Assembly (NCBI GenBank): GCA_027347805.1
Contig: DAIEQP010000426.1
Coordinates: 1 to 5,184, forward strand
Direction of reading: 5' to 3'
Source: Ignavibacteria bacterium
GTDB taxonomy: Bacteria; Bacteroidota; Ignavibacteria; Ignavibacteriales; Melioribacteraceae
DNA length: 5,184 nt
The position numbers and the translations under genes were made by a program. The notes beneath the pieces are model-generated. The model was not told where the DNA came from and ran no database searches. It saw only the letters and a list, made by a program, of their open reading frames with translations. Shown piece by piece: positions 1 to 5,184 of the stretch. Each line of letters begins with the position of its first letter. Positions within the stretch are counted from its first letter, which is position 1.

Positions 1-25
1 TGCGAAGGTGATTTTATTTAAATGG

Positions 26-50
26 ATTCCGGCGAAAGACATGCCGGAAT
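26..50. repeat. Short GC-rich palindromic repeat upstream of the holin remnant
   Basis: ATTCCGGC (26-33) and GCCGGAAT (43-50) form a perfect 8-bp inverted repeat around a 9-base spacer. The element ends six bases before the AGGAG ribosome binding site of the holin remnant. Its GC content contrasts with the AT-rich surroundings, and the form matches a type of dispersed palindromic repeat found in many bacterial genomes. No T-run follows, so an intrinsic terminator is unlikely. Copy number in the genome cannot be judged from the window. Confidence 0.7.
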
Positions 51-55
51 GACAT

Positions 56-60
56 AGGAG
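56..60 (+). promoter_or_regulatory. Shine-Dalgarno site of the holin remnant
   Basis: AGGAG lies six bases before the ATG at 67. It supports that start and shows that this was once an expressed gene despite its present damage. Confidence 0.7.
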
Positions 61-167
61 AATAGTATGGGAGTATTAAATTTTTTAGGCGGGATTGTAA
101 AACCGATTACAGATTTGATTGACAATATTACCACAACCGAGGAGGAAAGAGGAAAACTAAAAAACGA

Positions 168-191
168 CCCGTCAAAAAGATGCCGGGCAGG
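168..191. repeat. Palindromic mini-insertion 1 in the holin remnant (24 bases, in frame)
   Basis: CCCGTCA (168-174) and TGCCGGG (181-187) pair at six of seven positions around the spacer AAAAGA. Removing 168-191 joins GA to GTTG and gives the codons for E-L, followed by TKIEN. The 24-base size keeps the reading frame, so this insertion alone would have added eight residues. Boundaries are inferred from the restored holin sequence and may be off by a base or two. Confidence 0.65.
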
Positions 192-208
192 GTTGACAAA
201 AATTGAGA

Positions 209-232
209 ACCCGCCTTGCCGGCGAGGCAGGT
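209..232. repeat. Palindromic mini-insertion 2 in the holin remnant (22 bases, frameshifting)
   Basis: The two 12-base halves ACCCGCCTTGCC (209-220) and GGCGAGGCAGGT (221-232) are reverse complements at 10 of 12 positions. The inferred inserted part is 210-231. Removing it restores KIENEFLGKALEYE. In place, it shifts the frame and creates a TGA at 232-234, which truncates the holin. Confidence 0.7.
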
Positions 233-296
233 GAGTTTTTAGGTAAAGCATTGGAATATGAAGCGAAGCTTCTTGATTCTCAAGGAAGGATTGTTG

Positions 297-319
297 TCCG
301 TAGGACTCCTTCGGAGAAG
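297..319. repeat. Palindromic mini-insertion 3 in the holin remnant (23 bases)
   Basis: TCCGTAGGA (297-305) and TCCTTCGGA (307-315) are reverse complements at eight of nine positions around a single C. Removing 297-319 joins ATTGTTG to CGGAAGCAAAG, which restores the codons for IVAEAKG. Together with insertion 2 (22 + 23 = 45) it brings the downstream half back into the frame of the start codon, although stop codons between the two remain. Its sequence is unrelated to insertions 1 and 2. Confidence 0.65.
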
Positions 320-525
320 CGGAAGCAAAGGGTCAAAGCTGGCTGCAGAGAAATTGGAGACCAATTACAATGCTAACGTTTTTGATTCTTGTTGTGTGTG
401 ATAGTTTTGGATGGTTAGCTTTTAGATTGAGTGGTGAAGCATGGACTTTATTACAAATCGGTTTAGGTGGTTATGTTGTTGGCCGGACAGGTGAAAAAAT
501 AGTTGAGAAGATTAGACGCCCATCC

Positions 526-552
526 TAAATCCTTCCCAAAGGGAAGGACTTA
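526..552. repeat. Inverted repeat spanning the holin stop codon
   Basis: TCCTTCCC (530-537) and GGGAAGGA (541-548) form a perfect 8-bp stem with loop AAA. After one A-C mismatch, the flanking TAA (526-528, the holin stop) pairs with TTA (550-552). An A-run follows on the plus strand and only three T's follow on the minus strand, so it lacks the U-tract of a standard intrinsic terminator in either direction. It sits between the convergent holin remnant and toxin gene and could still slow transcription. Its form matches a dispersed mini-repeat. The rest of the gap (553-594) holds only a weak GGGT/ACCC hairpin at 578-589. Confidence 0.65.
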
Positions 553-594
553 AAAAACATGTTAACTTGACCGCCAAGGGTAGAAACCCAATCG

Positions 595-1683
595 TTAACC
601 AAGATTCAGCCAATCATATTTATCCGTAATCTTGGCAATTAGGGACCAATAATAAAAGCTCTCCACATTAATTTTTTTTAGTGTATTTAAGGATTTAAAT
701 TCTTTCGGCAATCCAAAATCTTTCAGACCAGGTAATTTATCCGGACCAAATCTGATATCAGTTATAAGAAAATCCTTTTTGTTAAAAAGCAGGAATGTTG
801 ATAACAGCGCAACCTTTGCTGCAGAGACTTTTGCTTTTGAGAGATTGTAATCCCGGGATAAAAGAAAATTGTTTATACTCTTTATGCCGCTTCTAAGTTC
901 TGTCGAAGCTTTATCTTCAATATTACCCTTAAGATCGAGCATACATATTTTTGAAGCGGCTGTAATTGAATCCTTCAGAACTTCTTCTATTGTAAATTTA
1001 TTGCCGCGATAAGTATTCTGTTGAGAATAAATTTTTGTATATGTGTTTGATATTTTTCCGAAATTATCAAGTGAATCGAACAGAATAGAGATATCAAATA
1101 ACTGTTTTATTATCTCCATCGATTTATCTGTGCCATATAAGATTCCAATTGTATTTGGAGCGAAAGCGGTGAGTTTGTCAGCAAGTAAATCATTAATGGA
1201 AGGAATGCTTATTGTTATATCTTGATCTGTTTCAAATAATTCTGAATTAATTGTTTTGTTTATTGTATTTGAAAAAGGATTTTGTTCATCAAGCAAATCA
1301 AGAAGTATGTATTTTTCTTTTTTATCAAGAAATGAGTTATAGAAAAATTTAACATGCTGCTTAGGAATATTTTTAGCTTCTCTTTTATCGAGTTCATAAC
1401 GAGTGAACACTGAATCCGTGATAATGGTTTGATAGGTTTTCTCGTCAAAGTTTCCTAGAACATCGATATCAATGGACAGTCTTTTCAATTCCGGTAAAAG
1501 AAGTATTAAAGCTGTACCACCTTTGAATATAAATTTCTTTTCTGATTGAGATAAAAGGCCGAGTAATTCAAAAGCATGGATTGTTCTTTCCAACAAGGCG
1601 ATATCCACATCAGGATATTTCCCGGTTTTAATTTTATCGAGCCATTCTTTCTGAAAGCATTTTTGATTTATCATAATATTCAC
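595..1683 (-). CDS. AbiEii/AbiGii-family nucleotidyltransferase toxin
   Basis: This is the toxin of a type IV AbiE-like toxin-antitoxin pair. Such toxins are cytoplasmic nucleotidyltransferases of the polymerase-beta-like fold; studied members stop growth by modifying targets such as tRNA, but the target here is unknown. In 362 residues, the visible motifs are KGGTAL at 54-59 (the GG/GS nucleotide-binding motif) and RLSIDIDV at 68-75, where D72 and D74 are the probable metal ligands. Further on come ADKLTAF at about 168-174 and KQLFDISIL at about 193-201, which correspond to the family's later K-L-x-A and D-containing motifs. The rest is helical and not recognised. The start used is GTG at 1683, sharing one base with the antitoxin stop. 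An in-frame ATG at 1674 is an alternative, and neither has a clear Shine-Dalgarno site, which suggests coupling to antitoxin translation. At 362 residues it is somewhat long for the family. It appears intact. Confidence 0.9.
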   Translation of the reverse strand: MNIMINQKCFQKEWLDKIKTGKYPDVDIALLERTIHAFELLGLLSQSEKKFIFKGGTALILLLPELKRLSIDIDVLGNFDEKTYQTIITDSVFTRYELDKREAKNIPKQHVKFFYNSFLDKKEKYILLDLLDEQNPFSNTINKTINSELFETDQDITISIPSINDLLADKLTAFAPNTIGILYGTDKSMEIIKQLFDISILFDSLDNFGKISNTYTKIYSQQNTYRGNKFTIEEVLKDSITAASKICMLDLKGNIEDKASTELRSGIKSINNFLLSRDYNLSKAKVSAAKVALLSTFLLFNKKDFLITDIRFGPDKLPGLKDFGLPKEFKSLNTLKKINVESFYYWSLIAKITDKYDWLNLG

Positions 1684-2405
1684 TACCGGCAGATAACAAA
1701 TTTATCCGACATTAATATATTTTTGATAAAAGTTATTTTTACTTCCCTTCTGCTACCGTATCTTAAAAGCTGTGCCATATTAATTCTGTTGCTGCAGATT
1801 AGATTATAAAAGAGCCTTTTGTATTCAGTTTCATCAAAGAGATTTAGTTTATCTTTTTCGAGGAAAAGATCGATTAGTATTTTCTCTACAGATGAAGCAT
1901 AATCATTCTTAGGTTCTTCTGAAATTGAAGGACGCAGAATAACGGAATCGCTATGCAGGACAAAATAATCTTTGACAATTTGTTTACCAGGATTGTTGTA
2001 AACTTTGAATTCATTTGTGATAAGGTTATCATTCAATGAGGACAAGGAATCAAAGGATGAGTAAACGAAAACGATATCTTTGGTAAATAGATGATGGAAG
2101 TAATTTTTTATTTGAGAGATTGACCAGCAATTAAATTCAAGAAATGGAAAATCTTTAGTTATAGAATTGACAATATTGTTTTGAAAGGGTGATTCCGATT
2201 GAAATGTGTTTTGAATGTTTGAATACCATCCCCTACCGGCATCAAAAATTATGTTTTCTTTTTTGAGTTGTGAAAGGTACTGATTAACTGTAGATGAAAC
2301 GTTAGTCATATTCTTCTTTCTAAGATACTCCTTTAGGAACGTTCCGCTGAAGTATGAGTATTGCTTAGAAAGGTTCAATATTTCTGATTTGATGTTTGCA
2401 GTCAT
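1683..2405 (-). CDS. AbiEi-like antitoxin / transcriptional autoregulator (DUF6577-like)
   Basis: This is the likely cognate antitoxin of the nucleotidyltransferase downstream. AbiEi-type antitoxins neutralise the toxin without a tight complex and repress their own promoter by binding inverted repeats. In 240 residues, positions about 1-62 look like a winged helix-turn-helix: the segment FLKEYLRKKNMTNVSSTVNQ precedes a YLSQLKKENII helix and the wing-like FDAGRGWYS. The C-terminal part has SVILRPSISEEP at about 154-165, SSVEKILIDLF at 171-181, and INMAQLLRYGSRR at 208-220. This matches the EK-(L/I)-(L/I)-x-D and LLRY-x-x-RR pattern I know from antitoxins paired with AbiEii. The ATG at 2405 has no Shine-Dalgarno site but directly follows a strong inverted repeat that is probably its operator. 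Its stop overlaps the toxin start by one base. Family naming is from memory; the pairing with AbiEii makes the role fairly secure. Confidence 0.82.
   Translation of the reverse strand: MTANIKSEILNLSKQYSYFSGTFLKEYLRKKNMTNVSSTVNQYLSQLKKENIIFDAGRGWYSNIQNTFQSESPFQNNIVNSITKDFPFLEFNCWSISQIKNYFHHLFTKDIVFVYSSFDSLSSLNDNLITNEFKVYNNPGKQIVKDYFVLHSDSVILRPSISEEPKNDYASSVEKILIDLFLEKDKLNLFDETEYKRLFYNLICSNRINMAQLLRYGSRREVKITFIKNILMSDKFVICR
1688..1720. repeat. Degenerate second copy of the operator region at the antitoxin 3' end
   Basis: Aligned without gaps to 2417-2449, this stretch matches at 27 of 33 positions, including GGCAGATAA at one end and TTAATATAT at the other. It encodes the antitoxin's last residues (ILMSDKFVIC on the minus strand) and ends five bases before the toxin GTG. 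Its own palindrome is imperfect: GGCAGATAA (1688-1696) against TTATCCGAC (1702-1710) pairs at seven of nine positions. It could be a second antitoxin-binding site inside the operon or the trace of a local duplication. Confidence 0.7.
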
Positions 2406-2406
2406 T

Positions 2407-2449
2407 ATATACTTATGGCAGATAATTTATTTATCTGCCGTTAATATAT
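2407..2449. promoter_or_regulatory. Inverted repeat, candidate operator of the AbiE-type pair
   Basis: GGCAGATAA (2417-2425) and TTATCTGCC (2431-2439) are perfect reverse complements around TTTAT. Outer arms ATATA (2407-2411) and TATAT (2445-2449) also pair, giving 16 of 19 paired positions over 43 bp. The element fills most of the 58-base gap before the antitoxin ATG at 2405. A T-run does not follow on the minus strand, so it is a poor terminator for the gene upstream. Known AbiEi antitoxins bind inverted repeats at their promoter, which makes operator the best reading. A hairpin in the mRNA controlling translation is the alternative. Confidence 0.65.
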
Positions 2450-2462
2450 GTGTAATCACCTC

Positions 2463-2468
2463 ATTATA
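2463..2468 (-). promoter_or_regulatory. Possible -10 box for the antitoxin-toxin operon
   Basis: The minus strand reads TATAAT here, overlapping the stop codon of the nuclease-like gene, about 58 bases before the antitoxin start and just upstream of the candidate operator. No convincing -35 hexamer is seen 16-18 bases upstream. In an AT-rich genome such a hexamer can occur by chance, and the promoter type depends on the host phylum. Confidence 0.3.
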
Positions 2469-3501
2469 CAAGTGAATTAGTTAAATCGATCTCAATCTGC
2501 TTAAATTTTTCTTTTACTTCTTCACCGCTGTAAAATTCAAGTAAGTCTTTCTTTGTTAGTTTTCCATCAGAAAGAAATTTACCAAGATATTTTTGATTGA
2601 ACTCCATCAGCAATAGACTTTTCTCAAGTTGCTTTAGAATAGCTTTATTGTTTTCAATGTTTGCTTCAACAAGATTTCGGATAGTTAATGTTTCGTTTAT
2701 GTCTTTAATTATTCGGTTTACGATGATTGATAACAATTCTTTATCAAACTCGACTTCCTTTGCATTGAGTGCGATGTCTCTTGCAAGCATGTATGCGATT
2801 GCAAGATTAGAATAATCTCCACGTTGTGAATCAATCACTGCAATGAATCCAACAGAAGGAATAAAACCAACATTCTCATAATTCTTAAAAATAGAGTTAT
2901 CAATCAGAGCTTTATCAAAAACTATTAAGCTAACTTTTGCTTCGCGGTTTGCTTGTGCTTCTATTAATTGACTCCATGCAGTATCGGTTTTACGAGTAAA
3001 AATATCTTTGCTTTCGATATCTCCAAGCTTTAGACTTTTATCGAATTTGCATTCGATAGCTATCTTGAGATCGTTTTTGCCATCTATTTCACAAATGATG
3101 TCGCCCGTTTTATTACGTTGAAGTGAGCCGGTTGTATTTCCAGTTAGTATTGCGCGGTCTTTTAATTTCTTTTCTGTGAAGTAATTGTTTAAGAATTCTG
3201 CAATATCATCTTCTGCAAGAGAACCTTTTATTGTAGTTTTATAAAAGAGTTCTTTTTTCATTTCGAAAATCATTTTCAAGCTTTCCAGTTCTGTCCCAAG
3301 TTCGTTTGTGGTTTTGGCAAGAAAAGCAGAAATGCGATCTTCCATTAACGCGAGAACTCCGATATAAATTGCTTTAAGAAATTTCTCGTCGCGTTCATTT
3401 GCTGGAACATTATTAAAGTAGTTGAAAACGATTTCATTAGAGATTTCAAATTCTTTGACCTCAATTCGATTTAGTTTTTGATTTATGCTTAATAAACCCA
3501 T
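2464..3501 (-). CDS. PD-(D/E)XK nuclease-like protein, partner of the OLD nuclease
   Basis: This is a 345-residue cytoplasmic protein of no named family that I can assign. The middle carries a plausible PD-(D/E)XK nuclease core: E97 in a helix (GSLAEDDIAEFLNNYF), D134 in KTGDIICEID, then E150-C151-K152 in KIAIECKFDKS, followed by a helix with SQLIEAQANR at 177-186, whose Q183 would fit the Q-motif of such nucleases. The next strand, AKVSLIVFD, fits the fold. The layout recalls RmuC and DUF2130 proteins, which also place this core beside helical or coiled-coil segments. Residues about 1-90 and 245-345 are mainly helical and charged. The ATG at 3501 has AAGGAG at 3510-3515, eight bases upstream, lying inside the last codons of the OLD gene, so translation is probably coupled. 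The likely role is a DNA-targeting effector or accessory nuclease acting with the OLD protein. The nuclease call is from motifs only. Confidence 0.72.
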   Translation of the reverse strand: MGLLSINQKLNRIEVKEFEISNEIVFNYFNNVPANERDEKFLKAIYIGVLALMEDRISAFLAKTTNELGTELESLKMIFEMKKELFYKTTIKGSLAEDDIAEFLNNYFTEKKLKDRAILTGNTTGSLQRNKTGDIICEIDGKNDLKIAIECKFDKSLKLGDIESKDIFTRKTDTAWSQLIEAQANREAKVSLIVFDKALIDNSIFKNYENVGFIPSVGFIAVIDSQRGDYSNLAIAYMLARDIALNAKEVEFDKELLSIIVNRIIKDINETLTIRNLVEANIENNKAILKQLEKSLLLMEFNQKYLGKFLSDGKLTKKDLLEFYSGEEVKEKFKQIEIDLTNSLV

Positions 3502-3506
3502 ATATG

Positions 3507-5184
3507 TTACTCCTTGATTTCCACAAATCTATTATCAAGCGGACAATTCGTTTCTATCCACTGATCAACTTTTTCTGTTATATTTTCAACGTAATTCCCT
3601 TCAAATGGCTCTTCATCATTAGAATCAGTTGCCAAATCATCTAGAACTTTTTTTACTGAATCTGAAACTTCCTTTGAATCATTCAAACGTAATAGAAAAT
3701 TCCAGGGTTTATCTTTATCATGATGCTCTTTTAACTTTTTATTTCCATCATATTCAATTGGCAAGTGGTGATATTCAAAAGTAGGTACAGATACTCTGTG
3801 AATAATTTTACAACCCTCTTTGCGAGCTGTGAGTACTGCATCATATATTCTCTGATTTGCAGACCAAGCTGCACTTTTTGTTTTGAAATCTGAATCATGT
3901 AATACAGCAAAAGATATTTTAAAATTTGTAAGCATCCTAATTATTAAACAAATTGTATCTTTTCCTCTTGCTCTAATTAGCAATGGCCGTTGACCCAGAG
4001 GGTATTCTGTAGATTTATTCATCAAATATTCAAAAGCAGCATATTCTGTATCACCCTCAATGATTAGTGGTCTTTGACCAAAAAACATTTCAGCAATAGC
4101 TTGATCAAATCTATTCAACATCTTTAGATTGTTTTTCTCATCATCAGAAAATGTGACTCGATCTGAACGATAGGTTCTTGGAGTTAAATTGATATCATTT
4201 CTTTCCAATCTAACAATTGTTGTATGATCATGAAGTGGATTTACGAATTGGGGAGAGTGAGTTGTTATCATTACTTGCCAAGAAGGATCCGAAGCTAATG
4301 AATATAAATATTTACTCGCTGCTCGAATAGCACTTGGATGTAAGCCGACCTCTGGTTCGTCAATTAATAACATATAACCAGGTAAAGAAATATCTTCTTC
4401 TTTTTTCCCGGGTAGTGTTGATCCATTTTTATTTAATTCATCGATTATATGTTTAACTTCATCCAATCTATTTTGGTTACTTTCAATTGCACCAGCTTGT
4501 TTTAAGGTTGGTATCTTCTTTTCGAGACTAATTTCTTCTTTTTTTAGTTTTTCTAATTCTTTTTGTTTCTGGTTTCTTATCTCTGAAATAGTTGCAAGTT
4601 TTGATCTTACTTGCATTATTGACCAGAATAAAGCTCGTTGCGATCCAGTCCCTTGGCGATTCCAATCAATTTCGTCAGTCCAATCTTTGAATTTTATTTT
4701 CGAATTTTTAAGTAGTAATTGAACCGGGTTAATTTCTATCTCGCCAATACCTACGTCGAATAATATAGAAAGATTTGGAAATATTTGATTATGGCTTTTA
4801 TTTAGATCCTCAGCAACAGAATTGATAGCTTCATGCTCTTCTTTTACAGGGATTTGAGCTAGTGTAGTAAGTTCGGTTAAGGTTTTTCTTAAATCGGAAT
4901 CTTCTTTTTCAAACATACATTTTAGTTTTTCTGATATTGGTTGTAAAATCAAATTGAGCAACTTTGAGTGTTCTGTCGAGGGCTCATCTAAAGTGCCAAC
5001 GCGAAAAGGTTTCGGCAATCTTGAATTAAAAACTGTATCTAACCCGCTGGCTTTTCCGTCCTCAGCATAACCGTTGTTATCAGGGTCCCAAGTTTGGCGT
5101 GTCTTTCTGCATTCTAAATCCCATTCCCATTTACTTTTTACTAACAATAAACCATTTTCTTTTGATTTCCATTTTTCAGGAATA
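3507..5184 (-). CDS. OLD-family ATP-dependent nuclease (ABC ATPase plus TOPRIM), 5' part outside the window
   Basis: OLD-family proteins join an ABC-type ATPase to a TOPRIM nuclease domain and act in phage defence. The frame is open to the window edge, with IPEKWKSKENG before the first TTG at 5147, so that TTG is not the true start. The N-terminus with Walker A lies beyond 5184. Of the 558 visible residues (numbered from the edge), GTGSQRAL at 178-185 is signature-like, then a coiled coil spans about 197-252. Walker B is LLIDEPEVGLHP with D275 and E276, and the switch histidine is H309 in TTHSPQ. The TOPRIM domain follows, with EGDTE (E376, E380), HDSD (D430, D432) and PTFEYHHLP (E470). All the expected catalytic acids are present, so it looks active. 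No UvrD-like helicase follows, unlike Gabija. A PD-(D/E)XK-like gene begins five bases after its stop instead. Similarity to stand-alone OLD proteins (YbjD-like) is an alternative class. Confidence 0.92.
   Translation of the reverse strand, partial: IPEKWKSKENGLLLVKSKWEWDLECRKTRQTWDPDNNGYAEDGKASGLDTVFNSRLPKPFRVGTLDEPSTEHSKLLNLILQPISEKLKCMFEKEDSDLRKTLTELTTLAQIPVKEEHEAINSVAEDLNKSHNQIFPNLSILFDVGIGEIEINPVQLLLKNSKIKFKDWTDEIDWNRQGTGSQRALFWSIMQVRSKLATISEIRNQKQKELEKLKKEEISLEKKIPTLKQAGAIESNQNRLDEVKHIIDELNKNGSTLPGKKEEDISLPGYMLLIDEPEVGLHPSAIRAASKYLYSLASDPSWQVMITTHSPQFVNPLHDHTTIVRLERNDINLTPRTYRSDRVTFSDDEKNNLKMLNRFDQAIAEMFFGQRPLIIEGDTEYAAFEYLMNKSTEYPLGQRPLLIRARGKDTICLIIRMLTNFKISFAVLHDSDFKTKSAAWSANQRIYDAVLTARKEGCKIIHRVSVPTFEYHHLPIEYDGNKKLKEHHDKDKPWNFLLRLNDSKEVSDSVKKVLDDLATDSNDEEPFEGNYVENITEKVDQWIETNCPLDNRFVEIKE
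3510..3515 (-). promoter_or_regulatory. Shine-Dalgarno site of the nuclease-like gene, inside the OLD coding end
   Basis: AAGGAG on the minus strand encodes the final Lys-Glu of the OLD protein and stands eight bases before the ATG at 3501. It fixes the start of the downstream gene and points to coupled translation of the two proteins. Confidence 0.8.

Larger units (their letters stand above)
67..528 (+). pseudogene. Broken phage-type 3TM holin (GTA_holin_3TM kind), interrupted by three palindromic insertions
   Basis: Holins of this family form inner-membrane lesions that release endolysin or particles in phages and gene transfer agents. The first codons read MGVLNFLGGIVKPITDLID, followed by TTTEEERGKLKN. 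The end, in the same frame, reads WLQRNWRPITMLTFL, a hydrophobic stretch containing DSFGWLAF, then LQIGLGGYVVGRTGEK before the TAA at 526-528. RPITML and GGYVVGRTGEK are recognisable family features. Between the halves, three GC-rich palindromes (about 168-191, 210-231 and 297-319) break the gene. The first is 24 bases and in frame. The second is 22 bases and shifts the frame into an immediate TGA at 232-234. The third is 23 bases and restores the frame. Without these 69 bases the gene would encode about 130 residues, with LTKIENEFLGKALEYEAKLL and IVAEAKG in the middle, a normal length for the family. As it stands, no full-length holin can be made. The gene converges on the minus-strand defence genes and marks a decayed phage lysis module. 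Confidence 0.87.

Noticed and set aside
1..52. Possible C-terminal tail of an upstream plus-strand gene (frames ending at TAA 19-21 or TGA 50-52).
   Set aside because: At most 16 codons are visible and nothing is recognisable; the second frame runs through the palindromic repeat and would be read as repeat-derived sequence.
18..251. Minus-strand open frame of 77 codons across the left end.
   Set aside because: It is antisense to the recognisable holin remnant and runs through two of the inserted palindromes; no family resemblance.
168..319. CRISPR array, because of several similar-sized palindromic units in a row.
   Set aside because: The units differ in sequence, spacing is irregular, and the spacers are pieces of a holin gene.
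526..552. Intrinsic terminator between the convergent genes.
   Set aside because: The hairpin is strong, but no U-tract follows it on either strand (A-run on plus, only three T's on minus), so it is listed as a repeat.
1043..1225. Small plus-strand open frames inside the toxin gene and others inside the antitoxin and nuclease-like genes.
   Set aside because: They are antisense shadows of well-supported minus-strand genes, with no ribosome binding site or recognisable product.
2427..2459. Ten-codon leader-peptide-like frame (GTG 2459 to TAA 2427, minus strand) upstream of the antitoxin.
   Set aside because: There is no ribosome binding site and no run of regulatory codons; the similarity of its end to the antitoxin C-terminus follows from the 33-bp repeat.
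5145..5147. TTG at 5147 as the start of the OLD gene.
   Set aside because: The frame stays open upstream to the window edge and the visible protein lacks Walker A, so the real start must lie outside the window.

Overview
The window comes from an AT-rich bacterial genome. It carries four defence-type genes on the minus strand, which converge on the remnant of a phage lysis gene on the plus strand. Ribosome binding sites are readable for the holin remnant (AGGAG) and the second defence gene (AAGGAG). The short GC-rich palindromes at the left end, of the ATTCCGGC...GCCGGAAT and TCCTTCCC...GGGAAGGA kinds, resemble dispersed repeats I associate with Bacteroidota and Ignavibacteria-like genomes. 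That placement is a weak inference.

Left end (1-594, plus strand). A gene for a 3TM holin of the gene-transfer-agent type (the Pfam GTA_holin_3TM kind) begins at 67 with a good ribosome binding site and ends at 526-528. Three short palindromic insertions of about 24, 22 and 23 bases interrupt it. Taking them out conceptually restores a continuous protein of about 130 residues. Two more palindromes flank the gene, one just before its ribosome binding site and one across its stop codon. This looks like a decayed prophage or phage-derived lysis module colonised by mini-repeats.

Middle (595-2463, minus strand). A type IV toxin-antitoxin pair of the AbiE kind lies here: an AbiEi-like antitoxin with an N-terminal winged-helix region, then an AbiEii-family nucleotidyltransferase toxin whose start overlaps the antitoxin stop by one base. 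A perfect 9-bp inverted repeat abuts the antitoxin start and is a good candidate operator. A degenerate 33-bp copy of the same region (27 of 33 positions identical) lies at the 3' end of the antitoxin gene, just before the toxin start.

Right end (2464-5184, minus strand). An OLD-family ATPase/TOPRIM nuclease runs off the right edge, so its Walker A region lies outside the window. Five bases downstream begins a 345-residue protein with PD-(D/E)XK nuclease-like motifs (GD, then ECK). The second gene's Shine-Dalgarno sequence is formed by the last sense codons of the OLD gene, which implies a translationally coupled two-gene system.

Taken together this is a defence island beside phage debris. 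The OLD plus PD-(D/E)XK pair is the part most likely to be an under-described system. The AbiE pair downstream may be an independent module or a guard for the first two genes.
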